Shown: piece after piece, positions 53,421 to 63,830 of the stretch | Layout: each line of letters starts with the position of its first letter | How positions within the stretch are numbered: the first letter of the stretch is position 1 | Assembly: GCA_030247855.1 (NCBI GenBank) | Contig: JAPDRN010000013.1 | Span: forward strand, 62,001-126,000 | Direction of reading: 5' to 3' | Source: Knufia peltigerae | Lineage: Eukaryota > Ascomycota > Eurotiomycetes > Chaetothyriales > Trichomeriaceae | DNA length: 64,000 nt | Program-made: the position numbers and the translations under genes | Notes under the pieces: generated by a model | Seen by the model: only the letters and a program-made list of their open reading frames with translations | Database searches by the model: none | What the model was told of the DNA's origin: nothing

Positions 53421-54980
53421 ATGGACAACTCTCATTTTCGGACACTGCTCCAGAATGGAAAGCATTCCAACGACTCAGGCTCCAACTCTGCTTCCGCGGG
53501 GTTCAAGAAACCTGCACTCGGTTCGAGATCGCGTGCTTCTATTCCTATGACGCCTCGTTCGGTCGCAGGTTACAACCCCTCCAGAGAATTCTCTAAGCAA
53601 GTGGCTGAACACGAACGCGCTCGAGATGGACAACCTCCAGCGAAGAAATTCAAGTCTAGCGCCGCACCCAAAGGCACCAAACTGGCTTCGGGTTACCATG
53701 ATCGCACCCTGGCTCGGCGGAGTGGCGAAGATGGCGAGGAGACTTCAGATGATAGAGAAAAGCGGCTTCAGGCGCTGGAAGAGATGTACAAATTACAGCA
53801 GATCGACGAAGCTACGTTTGAGAAATTAAAAAGTGAGATTGGCGTTGGCGGGAGTCTCAATAGTACACACTTGGTGAAAGGCCTTGACTGGAAACTGCTG
53901 GAGCGAGTGCGCAAAGGGGAGAATCTGGATCAGAATTCGGAAGAGAAGCAGGAGCCGTCGCCCCAGGCTGATAAAGTCGACATTGACGAAGAGTTAGATC
54001 AGGCGCTGGATAAAGAAGTTCAGTCCCGAGGTCCTGCGTCGCGGAATGAACAATCGGCGGAAGACAGAGGCACAACAGGTGAAGATCGACCCTTGACGCG
54101 GGACGAAATCTTGCAACGATTGAAGCAAAGTCGCTCTGGCACGACAAAGGCTTCAGCACAGGAGCCGGTTCTAAGCGATCGCTTCAAAAAGGTGGGAAGC
54201 GAGAAAAAGAACAACAAGAAGAAGTTTGTAGAGGTTGTCAACGGGCGAAGAAGAGAAGTTCTCGTTATCACCAACAAAGATGGCACAACCAAGAGGAAGA
54301 CACGATGGCTCGATAAAGAGGAAGAGGGCGCCGGGCAGGGCAGTCAGCCACTGGGAATGGAGGTTCCCGCCGAACTACTTGCCAAACACAAAGCCGCCCT
54401 GGAACAAGAGGCCGCGGAAGACGATGACGACGACATCTTTCAAGGGGTTGCAGACTATGACCCACTGGCCGGACTTGAGGACGACTCTGACGAGGAAGGC
54501 AAAGCTGATGGGGCAGGCCCTTCTAAGCCAGAGGCTGCTGTCACCCATGACCAACCACGAAATTATTTCGGAACTGGTCATCAACAAGAAGAATCCGATG
54601 ACAAGAGCAATCCAATTCTGAAAGATCCAACACTGCTTGCAGCTCTCAAGCGCGCTGCTGGTCTGAAAAGAAGCGAGCAGGAGGCTGGAGCAGATCAGAG
54701 CGATGGTGACCCTGAGCGTACTGCAAAACAACAACAACTACTTGCCCGATTAAAAGCACAGGATCGTGCGGATGCTGAGGATATGGACCTCGGGTTCGGC
54801 GAAAGTCGCTTTGGAGATGAAGACGATGATGAGGGTCCTGTATGGGACGATGAAGAGGGCACTAGCAAGAAGAGTGGCAGAAAAAGGGGACCGAAGAAAC
54901 GCAAGGGCGACAAAGACAATGTGGGCGATGTAATGGCAGCCCTTGAAGGTCGGAAAAAGGACAAGGGACAGGCTGCATAG
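53421..54980 (+). CDS. RED/IK-type splicing protein (RED_N domain)
   Basis: 519 aa, intronless, only 269 bp from the divergent tgs1 gene. The N-terminal region contains YHDRTLARRSGEDGEE and STHLVKGLDWKLLERVRKGE (about residues 92-170), the two conserved blocks of the RED_N domain (YRDRAxERR...HLVKGLDxxLLxKVR). The rest is charged and low-complexity, ending in a basic tail (KKSGRKRGPKKRKGDKDN). RED/IK is a spliceosomal B-complex protein that works with SMU1 in the nucleus; the fungal protein probably does the same. Confidence 0.82.
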   Translation: MDNSHFRTLLQNGKHSNDSGSNSASAGFKKPALGSRSRASIPMTPRSVAGYNPSREFSKQVAEHERARDGQPPAKKFKSSAAPKGTKLASGYHDRTLARRSGEDGEETSDDREKRLQALEEMYKLQQIDEATFEKLKSEIGVGGSLNSTHLVKGLDWKLLERVRKGENLDQNSEEKQEPSPQADKVDIDEELDQALDKEVQSRGPASRNEQSAEDRGTTGEDRPLTRDEILQRLKQSRSGTTKASAQEPVLSDRFKKVGSEKKNNKKKFVEVVNGRRREVLVITNKDGTTKRKTRWLDKEEEGAGQGSQPLGMEVPAELLAKHKAALEQEAAEDDDDDIFQGVADYDPLAGLEDDSDEEGKADGAGPSKPEAAVTHDQPRNYFGTGHQQEESDDKSNPILKDPTLLAALKRAAGLKRSEQEAGADQSDGDPERTAKQQQLLARLKAQDRADAEDMDLGFGESRFGDEDDDEGPVWDDEEGTSKKSGRKRGPKKRKGDKDNVGDVMAALEGRKKDKGQAA

Positions 54981-57088
54981 TCTTCATATAGTCCTGAGGA
55001 TGGGTACTGTGTAACCCGTATATCATCACACGAGAGTGTCTTTGTCCGTACAGTCCTTTTCCATTCAGAGGTGGTCTTGATGGACAACATCCCGGGCCTT
55101 TGATGATGACGAGGCAAGAGGATCTATGGGACTGCACTTCGGGCAGAGCGTTGTCACATTGACCTAGGGGCAGGCCACTTTTTAAAGGATCAGACCAGAT
55201 CCAAAGCCATGGCCAGGTTCATACTGTAGTCCGTACTCCGTACACTAGGGGTACGGAGTACTTCGAGGCAAATTGGCAAGGGCTAGTGGTGGATGGATGT
55301 TGGGAGGAGTTTGCCTGTGCCGATACAACCTACTCCCTGGGTAGTGATAGATACTGTACAGGGAGTACGTACCTGGTACTCCGTGCCGATACTCCGTAGT
55401 AAGGGAGTAATTCATACAATATACTCCGTATCAGATCCCCAGAAACTGTGTCCGGTGGCTGGGAAGAGGGCCACATTCCCATCACGGAGGCACCAATGGA
55501 TTGACGTCTCGCCGGTGACTGCACAAAATCAAGGCGTGATGAGTGTTTATCCTTGCAAAGACCAAGTTGTTGTGGTCGTTGTGTTTTGAATAATGCTGGC
55601 ATCATCACTAACACGTCCTCCTCTTCGGATGCCCACCGGCTGACGTGTCTTTTTAGGTCTGGGTCGCTCATCACTAACCCGGCTGGAGAGGACAGTTCGC
55701 AACGCTACGGACTGACAGGCATTCGACCCCTAAAACAACGATCTTTCCCCCTCCCAACGACGATCCCCAGTCTACAGTAGTGAGTCTTGCCCCCCAAGCA
55801 TCGGCAATATTTGGCACCTGGCGGTAAACAGTCAAGTTCCAGTCCAGGTTCAGGTATCTACCTAGAGAAGTACGGAGTAACGTGCATGCTTCTCCTCCAA
55901 CCAACATGGAAGAAAGTCAACGAGGCAGAGGATCGACCGTATATCTACTGTGTATTTTTAACGCGTCAATCGCGGTGCAGTACTCCGTCTTGTCCGGAGT
56001 GTCATGGTACATGTTCACCATTGAGACAAGCTTTCCTTATCGTCCGGTCCGCTGATTCCAATCAAGCGAGGAAACCCATGTGTTTGTGCTACAAACACAT
56101 CCCAAAATCCACTGGAATCATTTCCGAAATCACGGTCAGGGCGCCTCAGCTCCAGCTTCGACTGGGCTCACGAAGCACGTCGTTCCCTCTCACTGGTGAC
56201 TAGAGTCGTCAGGGTTCGGGTTCCTGACAGTAGCGGCCCCGGTGGACGCCAACTACGCCTATTTTGAGCCATGGCGTTGGAGCCCCTGCATGGTCGCTTC
56301 GAGGTGGACCGCGTTTCAAGCCAACATCTCAACGTTGACTGGCTGCCTCAATCCACGTCTGTGACAGGAGGCTGAACGGGCCCTCGCTGTGGTGCAAGGC
56401 ACTATCCCCTTTTCTTTGGTCAGTTCACACGCCAATGCTGCCTTTCCAGCCTCCGACCGCCAGACTGACCATCGAAATGGAAACGCCAACGTATTGGCAT
56501 GAGCCAAGTCCGTCAAAATGGGCCACCGACAGTCTGGATTGCACGTTATCGATTGAAAAGACGGGACGCTTTGGTGTGTTTTGTACTCAGGTCGTAGGTA
56601 CCTTGTCCCAAGACCCAACAAGGATTCCCCGTCACACAATCGTCCACCATGAAACGTGCCAATCCACCTCCTGTCGAGTTTTCAACAGCCTCCTCACTCC
56701 CCTCCCAACCCACATTCCTTGCTGTCGACCCTATATCTGCTGCTCTTGTCGTTTCATTCCCGATCCCTCCTCTTTTTTTCTCTCACACTCCGTTGCTTGG
56801 CCTTCGATCTCTCGACACGTTTGTGCGACACACTGCACCGCCCGTCCTTCTTTCTACACCGACAAGGCTAGCCCTTCGTCTATTCTCCGTTTCACTCGCT
56901 AGAGCTACGCTCGTGGTCACTCTTTCACCAACCAGACCGTTCATTGATTGAATCCCTGGTCCAAAAAACCACCCCAGGAGGGCATATACTATCCGAATCC
57001 ATCGATTTTCCCAAAGCACAACATCCACAAACGACAAAGCGTTATCCCAACCGAACACACAAAGTACCGTGCACCCTCAGATCTCAAC
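54981..57088. other. Gene-poor stretch with paired GTACGGAGTAC elements and long GH128 leader
   Basis: 2.1 kb without a convincing gene. An inverted pair of the 11-mer lies at 55233-55261, followed by several TACTCCGTA fragments (55390, 55422) and a near copy at 55870. The part near 57088 has pyrimidine-rich tracts typical of an expressed gene's leader. Confidence 0.55.
55233..55261. repeat. Inverted pair of the dispersed 11-mer, copies 5 and 6
   Basis: GTACTCCGTAC at 55233-55243 and GTACGGAGTAC at 55251-55261 are exact and in opposite orientation, separated by 7 nt, so they could form a hairpin. Confidence 0.8.
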
Positions 57089-58591
57089 ATGGTTTCCCAG
57101 ATCCTTTCCCTCGTGGTGCTCGCCACTACCGTCTTGGCTCACCCTCAAAGACACCATCACTGGCAATTCCATGGTACAGGCACCGGTGGGGTGGCTGCCC
57201 CTACTGGCGGTGCATTCCCCATGAACAGCACAGCTCAGACCAACAACGGCACAAACCTTCGTGGCTCTCCTGTCGAGTCTCAAGAAGTCACAGCTGTCAT
57301 GACTGTCACCGTGAGTCCGATTCCCTTGGAGTCATCGACCGACGATGGCTCCGATGCTGCTTTCTCCAGCGTTCCTGTTGTTGCCAATGCTGCTGCTACG
57401 AGTCCAGCGGCAGCAAGTGCACCTGCTTTGTCCAGTATCAGTTCTGCTTGTGCTTCGGGTTTGATTTCCACCATTACCAGTACCACCGTTGAATTCGTTA
57501 CTGTTACTGCGACTCCGGATGCCAGCCCTGTTACTGACAATTCTGGCAAGAACATTGCTGCTCCCTCCAGCTCCTCTACACCATCAGAGGACACGGGGCT
57601 CGAAGAAGGTTTGGCTGGGTCTTCAGCCTCCGTTAGCCTCGCCGCAGGAACACCAACAGCAGGTGCATTCTTCGGTAGACCGTCCAATGGAGGCGGTGGC
57701 GGCGACTTCTCGTTCTCTGCTCCCGGAGTAGGAGCGTCAGCATCATCTGTCGTGATGTCGGCTTTGCCAACAACATTCGCGACCATGGCCAGCTCTGCTC
57801 CAGCATCAGGTGCAGCTAGCGGCACCATGGCCTCTCCATCCTCCACGTCTAGCTCTACACCCAGCACCGGCGGAGGTTCTTCCGGCGGCAAGAAGGGCCT
57901 GTCGTACAACACTGCCTCTCTGACCGACGCATTCGCTGGCAAGGGCATCTCTTGGGTGTACAACTGGGGAGCAACTCCCGACGGAACTCCTCTGTCCGGA
58001 GCCGAATACGTCCCAATGTTCTGGGGCTCTCAGTCCGTGTCAGGATGGTCCAGTGCCGTCTCTTCCGCCATCTCCAGCGGTTCGAAGCACGTTCTGTCCA
58101 TCAACGAGCCCGACTTGTCGTCCCAGGCCAACCTCGACCCCCAGACCGCCGCCAAACTCCACATTGCAAACGTCGCTCCTCTATCCGGACAGGTCCAGAT
58201 TGGCTCCCCGGCCGTCACCAACGGCGCCGGCTCCAACCCACCCATGGGCACCACGTGGCTGTCACAATTCTTCGACGCCTGCGCCGGACAGTGCAACATC
58301 GACTTTGTCGCCTTCCACTGGTACTCGGACGCCAGTCAGACCGAGGGTTTCAAGCAACACGTGCAAGACGTCATCGAAACCGCCTCTCAGAACGGCGTGA
58401 GCAAGGTCTGGCTCACCGAGTTCGGCGCCACGGGCTCAGACAGCGACGTCGCCTCGTTCATGGCCGACGTCCTCCCCTGGCTCGACTCGCAGCCCGCCGT
58501 GGAACGCTATGCCTACTTTATGTGCAGCGACGGTATCCTGGTCAATGGAAACTCCATCTCTTCGCCTATCGGAACCGCATACGCCTCCTGA
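57089..58591 (+). CDS. Secreted GH128-type beta-1,3-glucanase (Asl1-like)
   Basis: 500 aa, intronless. The start at 57089 gives a signal peptide (MVSQILSLVVLATTVLAHP); the frame is open 47 codons further but would hide it. A Ser/Thr/Ala/Gly-rich, probably O-glycosylated region (residues 20-265) leads to the catalytic (beta/alpha)8 domain, KGLSYNTASLTDAF onward. The domain has VYNWGATPDG, YVPMFWGS, the proton-donor Glu in LSINEPDLS (about 340), FHWYSD, and the nucleophile Glu in WLTEFGATGSD (about 443). GH128 enzymes, such as S. pombe Asl1, are cell-wall proteins acting on beta-1,3-glucan. Confidence 0.88.
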   Translation: MVSQILSLVVLATTVLAHPQRHHHWQFHGTGTGGVAAPTGGAFPMNSTAQTNNGTNLRGSPVESQEVTAVMTVTVSPIPLESSTDDGSDAAFSSVPVVANAAATSPAAASAPALSSISSACASGLISTITSTTVEFVTVTATPDASPVTDNSGKNIAAPSSSSTPSEDTGLEEGLAGSSASVSLAAGTPTAGAFFGRPSNGGGGGDFSFSAPGVGASASSVVMSALPTTFATMASSAPASGAASGTMASPSSTSSSTPSTGGGSSGGKKGLSYNTASLTDAFAGKGISWVYNWGATPDGTPLSGAEYVPMFWGSQSVSGWSSAVSSAISSGSKHVLSINEPDLSSQANLDPQTAAKLHIANVAPLSGQVQIGSPAVTNGAGSNPPMGTTWLSQFFDACAGQCNIDFVAFHWYSDASQTEGFKQHVQDVIETASQNGVSKVWLTEFGATGSDSDVASFMADVLPWLDSQPAVERYAYFMCSDGILVNGNSISSPIGTAYAS

Positions 58592-59138
58592 GCAAGCAGC
58601 CGCAGTAGCAACAAGTTCAGCCTAGTCGTGGATTCTTGTGTGTGAGCGTTTACCGGCCGTCAACCCTTTTCTTTTCTCAGCTTCTTGTACAATTCCAACC
58701 ATGTGGCTTGTGACCCTCACCAGAAGGATATTGCATGTGAGGATTTTTTGACGGTATAAAGGGATTTTTTGCTTGTAAGGATATCAAAAAAATTCATTCT
58801 TGGAGAAGGAGGCCAATTTAGGTTCTGGATGTGACGAGTTACCAAACACCAATGCTTCTTGTGTGTTTCTCGGTTGTTTTCGTGTTCGGTGGAAACGAAT
58901 TTTGGATACTATGATTGCGATGACAATGACTTGAAGAAAAACAAAAAGAGGTATGAAATTTCGCGTTCGTAGCAAACATATGCGGAGTGAGAAATTTAAA
59001 GAAATAAAATGAAACCTGTCATGAGTACATTTTGTATACTGCCATTTCTATATCGAGATATGGAGTATATACCCTTTGAAATCTCCAAGCTGAATAAAAC
59101 GGGACAAGAGCTCCGTACTTAAAATGTCGTAGAGGGTT
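58592..59138. other. Convergent intergenic region
   Basis: Terminator space between the glucanase and the DUF3433 gene; no gene seen. Confidence 0.6.
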
Positions 59139-62100
59139 TCAACCTCCACCTCCCGCGGGCACAAAGTCGATACCGTACCTCTTGTTCCTACCCTCGCCTC
59201 GTGGTCTACCATCCTCCACGCTCACATCATAGTCGTACCACCAGCCCAATCTCACTTTGCGTCGACGCAAAACGGCCGTCCTCGGCTCCGTCCCGGCCAC
59301 GGCGACGGCGGCAAGCTCCTTCACCAATCCGCTGCCAGCGAACAGGCTCGCAGAGCCCGCGATCGTGCACGGATTGTGTCGCACGACTTTCTGCGTCGGG
59401 TTCAGCAGCACGGCCGCCAGGCCGCACGCAAACATGACGCCGAGGAGCACTTGCAGTGTGATCTTGGAAGTGTTGTTCTGGCGAACCACATTAGTGGGGA
59501 TGTCGACCATCTTGGCCTGCAAGGAGGTTGGTAGACTTGGCTGAACGTCTTGTTTGTGTCCAGAAGAAGTAGCAGTACTAGAGAGGTTCACCCTCATGTT
59601 TGCCGAGATCGCTTGCGCCATGTATCTGCGATAAAAGTTCTGTATGCCTTGCATAATTTCGTCTTGACTGGCTTGGTCGGTCTGGCGCAAAAGGTCCTGA
59701 GGGATGGGCGTGCGGCCGAAGAGAACAGCTTGGAAAAAGTTGTCCACCGGCGGCAGACTCGATATGCTGCTCGAGGAATATTGTGTCTGGTTGAACATGG
59801 ACAACGTCTGGTCCATGTGTACTTGGATTCGGAAGGGAAACGCCGTGGCTGGTGTGCTGCTGATTCCATCGTCCGCCGTCACCTTGTCAGGACCACTTGC
59901 CAGCCGTGTGGCAGACGACTCGTTGACGATGGGTGGTCTCGACGTGGAGATGCTGAGGTCTTTCGCGTTCATGGTCACTTGTGCATCTACTCTCTCAATC
60001 ACCTGCGAGCAGGCCATGGTTGACATAATCGTGTTTGAGTCGTTCTCAGCGTCGATATATCCATATATAAGAGCCAATGAAGGACAGCCTGCTGGATTGT
60101 CCGGTTGGGTGAAAGGCGACACTTCGTCCGAGCTCACAGCAAAAGGTCCCGAATATGGCCCGACGTGTAAATCAAGCAACTTACCCGCAAAGCTTTGGTT
60201 GCTCGCGGCGGGTAGCTGGAAGAAGTAGTTGAAATCTATAGTTGTCAGATTTCCTCCGGGTCCTCCATATGGACATTCTGGTGGAAGTGGTACGGAAGCC
60301 TCGACAGTGGCTCCGGCGGTGAGGATCGCCGGATTGAACGAACTCGAAACGTTGAATTGATGGGGACGCAACATGTCGCATGAAAGAGAGCCACGATATG
60401 ACGGCACCTGCACATCGATCAGCGTGGAATTGTTGGTGGTTGTTTTAGCGTTCTCATAACGCAGTTGTGGAAGAGCTATATCCTCATACGTGAAGGATGG
60501 ATACGAAAGATTCGCTGCCTCAATTAAACTGACAACCACTGCGGCTGAGCTATCGCTGGTCACCGAGTTTGTCCACTTCGGCTGAATACTGTCAACGGCT
60601 TGTAAGCTCGCCGTGTGCGTTGTGGTTGCCGTATCAAGAACAAGTAATCCAGAAACAACGATAGTCAGTACGCTGCCGAGTAAAGCGCCGATTGAGGAGA
60701 ATAACGCGCTCCAGTAGCCACTCCTGAAAGACGTCCAGAGAGCAGCCGGCGGCATCTGCCCAAGAATCGGAGCTACAGCGCTGTGGGCTTTGGCTTTCAA
60801 GGAGTGGTAAGGAGCTAACACGACAATGTTGAAATCCAAAGCGTTGAATGATGTTGACACCAGTAGCATGATTAAAGCAGGGAGAAATCTTGTCGTAATG
60901 TCTGTAACAATGCTGGGTAAATTCTGAAGTTGTGTGATGCCAGTTGAGCGGCCTGATAGATGTTGTAGAGCTTCAAGTATTGCAATGAGAACTAGAGGTA
61001 GGCCCAGGATGGGGAGTAGGACACCCCATCGAAGGAGTAGCGGAGTCCACCAGGAATCACAATAGCTGACTGATGTTTCTGAAGGCGCTTGTGGCTCCTG
61101 ATCTCGATGATTGTGGACCTCGATCGCAAATGTCTCCTTGTTGTATGCATTGACTGTAAAAATTGTACCATAACTATGATTACTCAAGACATCACTGAGC
61201 TCTTTGGTTCCGGCATGATCTGCTGTAATAAGGGTATCCTCGAACATTGGACTCTCCCCGAGAAGAAGTGCCGTGCTTGTGATCGGCTCTGGATCATGGG
61301 TCACAACGTTGTAAGGGCGCATGAAAAAGGTCAGAATGCTGAGGATTATGACGATTGATAATCCCCCAACCATGAGCCACAGGGGTAGTGGTCGTATGAA
61401 CAGTCTGCGTTCAGATGTTTCCGTTTGGCCTTTTATGGGACTGGTTTCGTGGCGGACTAGGTTTTTAGTGGCGATCTGAACAGCAACATGGTTGAAGACT
61501 TTCTCCGCCGCCGTTGCCATGGCATCTGGGTCAAGCAATGTCTCGTAAGTACCGCCTATGACATCGGCCATTGTCTTGAACATTGTGTCAGGATACTCTT
61601 CTGCCGTGCCGCTGTCTGCTTTGTTGCCGAACATCAACGCTGCTGCGATATAAGCTGATGTGAATACGACCCCAAGATCTGCATCGCCGAAGCCATTGAG
61701 TGGCTGGCTGGCTTCGCTGGTAGCTGGTCCCAAAGTAATATTCGTATTGTTGTTAGACCTTGCATACGTGACGAGGCGTCTCTGCATCGTATAACTTGGC
61801 CTACAGACAACACTGCTCACATTGGATACTCCGGTTGACCATTCCAAAGCTTGGAAAGTTGACGTATCGGTATTCTCCGAGGCATTTGCAAGCTTTTGTC
61901 CATATCTCATATCGGTCATTGTCAGTAACTGCCAGTTGCCCACGGGGTGGGACGAGTTTTGTCCAGAACAATCGACTCGCTGCATCACACCACTCAATTG
62001 GCGAGCAGGACAGGTATACACCTGTGGGTTGAGTGCATAGGCAGGTTTGGCGCCAGCGAGTAGCTGACATGCTGGGGACAATAGACTGAACGTATCTTCG

Positions 62101-62843
62101 GGGTGCTGATCAGTCGTATTGGCGGGTTGAAGATTAATTGCAACTTGGGCTTTCTCGCAGTTGAATGCTGGAGCAAAAACATCCACAATTGCACTGGTGG
62201 TCTCGTTCTCTTCCGGACTTGTTGCTTTCGTGGAGATAGCCTGATATGCATAGGTACCAAGTACGCCCTCTGTATCATCCAGTCCCTTTGCCATGACCGC
62301 ATATGCATTGTAGAACAGAGATGAATCGGAAACCGATAAGTATGCGCTAGCATTGTACAGACTTCCGTCAAAGCTGGTGGTAGTAACAAGGGTAGTATTT
62401 GGATCGAAGAGTGTTCGAACATCGATTGTAAATAAGCCAGTCGAAGCAACAGTGATCAATTTCAGAAACACAAAGGTTATGATGGTGTTGCATACGAGCC
62501 AGTGTCCATTCCTGACAGCTTCCCAGAAGCTTAGCACTTGAAGAGGAGATATATAGTCTAAAAGGATACTCTTTTGACTCTGTGCTGATCCTTCTCGTAG
62601 GACTTTCCATGGCATAAGGACTTTGCAAGCGTGGTCAATCTGCCGCCATGCTGAGACCACCAGGACTAGAATTGCAGTAGGACCGTACGTCCAGACATAG
62701 TGGTTGGAGGTGATCAGGGGAAAGCCATCTGTACGGGTGTTGACATATTGTGGTAGTACTAGAGCCACGATGATAAGAGAACAAGTAACGATCACGCCAG
62801 TGAGAACTGGCCTCGAAAGCCAGAAAGGATTCCACATTGCCAT
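59139..62843 (-). CDS. Large DUF3433-type integral membrane protein
   Basis: 1234 aa from the ATG at 62843 (MAMWNPFWLSRPVLTG). The frame is open about 40 codons further without an ATG, so an upstream exon is possible. Two copies of the DUF3433 unit are visible: the first has WTYGPTAILVLVVSAWRQID, LMPWKVL and SPLQVLSFWEAVRNGHWLV; the second, near residue 640-760, has LLLRWGVLLPILGLPLVLIA and PPAALWTSFRSGYWSALF. Around ten hydrophobic helices flank two large loops rich in N-x-S/T sequons, so those loops are probably outside the cell. Function is unknown for the family; it is abundant and variable in filamentous ascomycetes. Confidence 0.8.
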   Translation of the reverse strand: MAMWNPFWLSRPVLTGVIVTCSLIIVALVLPQYVNTRTDGFPLITSNHYVWTYGPTAILVLVVSAWRQIDHACKVLMPWKVLREGSAQSQKSILLDYISPLQVLSFWEAVRNGHWLVCNTIITFVFLKLITVASTGLFTIDVRTLFDPNTTLVTTTSFDGSLYNASAYLSVSDSSLFYNAYAVMAKGLDDTEGVLGTYAYQAISTKATSPEENETTSAIVDVFAPAFNCEKAQVAINLQPANTTDQHPEDTFSLLSPACQLLAGAKPAYALNPQVYTCPARQLSGVMQRVDCSGQNSSHPVGNWQLLTMTDMRYGQKLANASENTDTSTFQALEWSTGVSNVSSVVCRPSYTMQRRLVTYARSNNNTNITLGPATSEASQPLNGFGDADLGVVFTSAYIAAALMFGNKADSGTAEEYPDTMFKTMADVIGGTYETLLDPDAMATAAEKVFNHVAVQIATKNLVRHETSPIKGQTETSERRLFIRPLPLWLMVGGLSIVIILSILTFFMRPYNVVTHDPEPITSTALLLGESPMFEDTLITADHAGTKELSDVLSNHSYGTIFTVNAYNKETFAIEVHNHRDQEPQAPSETSVSYCDSWWTPLLLRWGVLLPILGLPLVLIAILEALQHLSGRSTGITQLQNLPSIVTDITTRFLPALIMLLVSTSFNALDFNIVVLAPYHSLKAKAHSAVAPILGQMPPAALWTSFRSGYWSALFSSIGALLGSVLTIVVSGLLVLDTATTTHTASLQAVDSIQPKWTNSVTSDSSAAVVVSLIEAANLSYPSFTYEDIALPQLRYENAKTTTNNSTLIDVQVPSYRGSLSCDMLRPHQFNVSSSFNPAILTAGATVEASVPLPPECPYGGPGGNLTTIDFNYFFQLPAASNQSFAGKLLDLHVGPYSGPFAVSSDEVSPFTQPDNPAGCPSLALIYGYIDAENDSNTIMSTMACSQVIERVDAQVTMNAKDLSISTSRPPIVNESSATRLASGPDKVTADDGISSTPATAFPFRIQVHMDQTLSMFNQTQYSSSSISSLPPVDNFFQAVLFGRTPIPQDLLRQTDQASQDEIMQGIQNFYRRYMAQAISANMRVNLSSTATSSGHKQDVQPSLPTSLQAKMVDIPTNVVRQNNTSKITLQVLLGVMFACGLAAVLLNPTQKVVRHNPCTIAGSASLFAGSGLVKELAAVAVAGTEPRTAVLRRRKVRLGWWYDYDVSVEDGRPRGEGRNKRYGIDFVPAGGGG

Positions 62844-63830
62844 GGTAGCATGTATTGTCGATCTTAAGGCGATATCTCTCCCGATGGTGTTGAGCTCGCA
62901 CCGAAGATGTTCCTCCCCTGGCTGGTATCCCACTCCAGAGTATTGCGTTCGAGTTCTGATTGTATGTTTCGAGTGCGAAGCATCTCAGGAGAAGGAAAAT
63001 GCGCTCAAAATTGAGTCTTGATGTTTGGCCAAGTCGAAGCATGATATTATACCATGGTATACCTTATAGAAGCTGATTTCGCCACAACCAAGCCATTCGT
63101 TCATGTTCAGACGAGGACGGCGGCAAATATGGGCGACTTGGTCGACCTAGGGCAGGCGCTTTTCCTGGCGGTTAGAAGTCCCTCCAACAGGCCACAACCA
63201 AGCTTCAGAATGATGTTAGCTAGAAGAACCCTCATGACCAAGCTCGAACTAAGGCCTGGGAGCATTGGCATATGTACGATGCATCGTGCGCGCACACCGA
63301 ACGTGCCGGCTTCATGCGCACTGGTGTGCTTCATGATTTTGTACATGCACATTTGTGTCTACTCCGTATCAGAAGCTTCAACGCAATACATGGCATAGGT
63401 TGATTTTGGAACGTGTCCAGTAGCAACTAGCAGGTTGGAGCATGGCCCGAGGGTCGATACACCGTCAGAGGGCATGGTCGCTGCTGGCGCTACCCCAAAC
63501 TCAATGGCGGGTAACGAAACAGAGTAGGCATCGTGACAATTCTATTAATATACCCCGTATTGAAGGAGTTGTCAAACTCTGCAACAACTGTGAAGCGTGC
63601 AGGATATGATCAAAAATCGTTGTTTTTGATTTATAGGTTTGATCGCATTATAATATTGCATAAGTTAATGTTGAAAGGTTCTAAGATGGATAAGACGCGC
63701 TCCATCCGGAGCCTCCTCGGCAACAAAAAACACGTGTCGTGTTGGCCCTGAACAACCACAAAATCCTAGATATTGACTTCTATGCCAACCAGCTTTTAAG
63801 AGTACTGAAAATATACCTAAAAATACCAAA
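62844..63830. other. Divergent intergenic region
   Basis: Between the DUF3433 gene and the GRASP gene; no gene seen apart from the open extension of the DUF3433 frame up to about 62985. Confidence 0.5.

Noticed and set aside
56211..56260. GGGTTCGGGTTCC, briefly considered as a tRNA B-box
   Set aside because: No matching A-box or cloverleaf could be drawn around it. I found no convincing tRNA or rRNA gene in the window.
57280..57963. 227-codon minus-strand ORF opposite the GH128 gene
   Set aside because: Antisense of a Ser/Thr/Ala/Gly-rich linker, which tends to stay open on the other strand.
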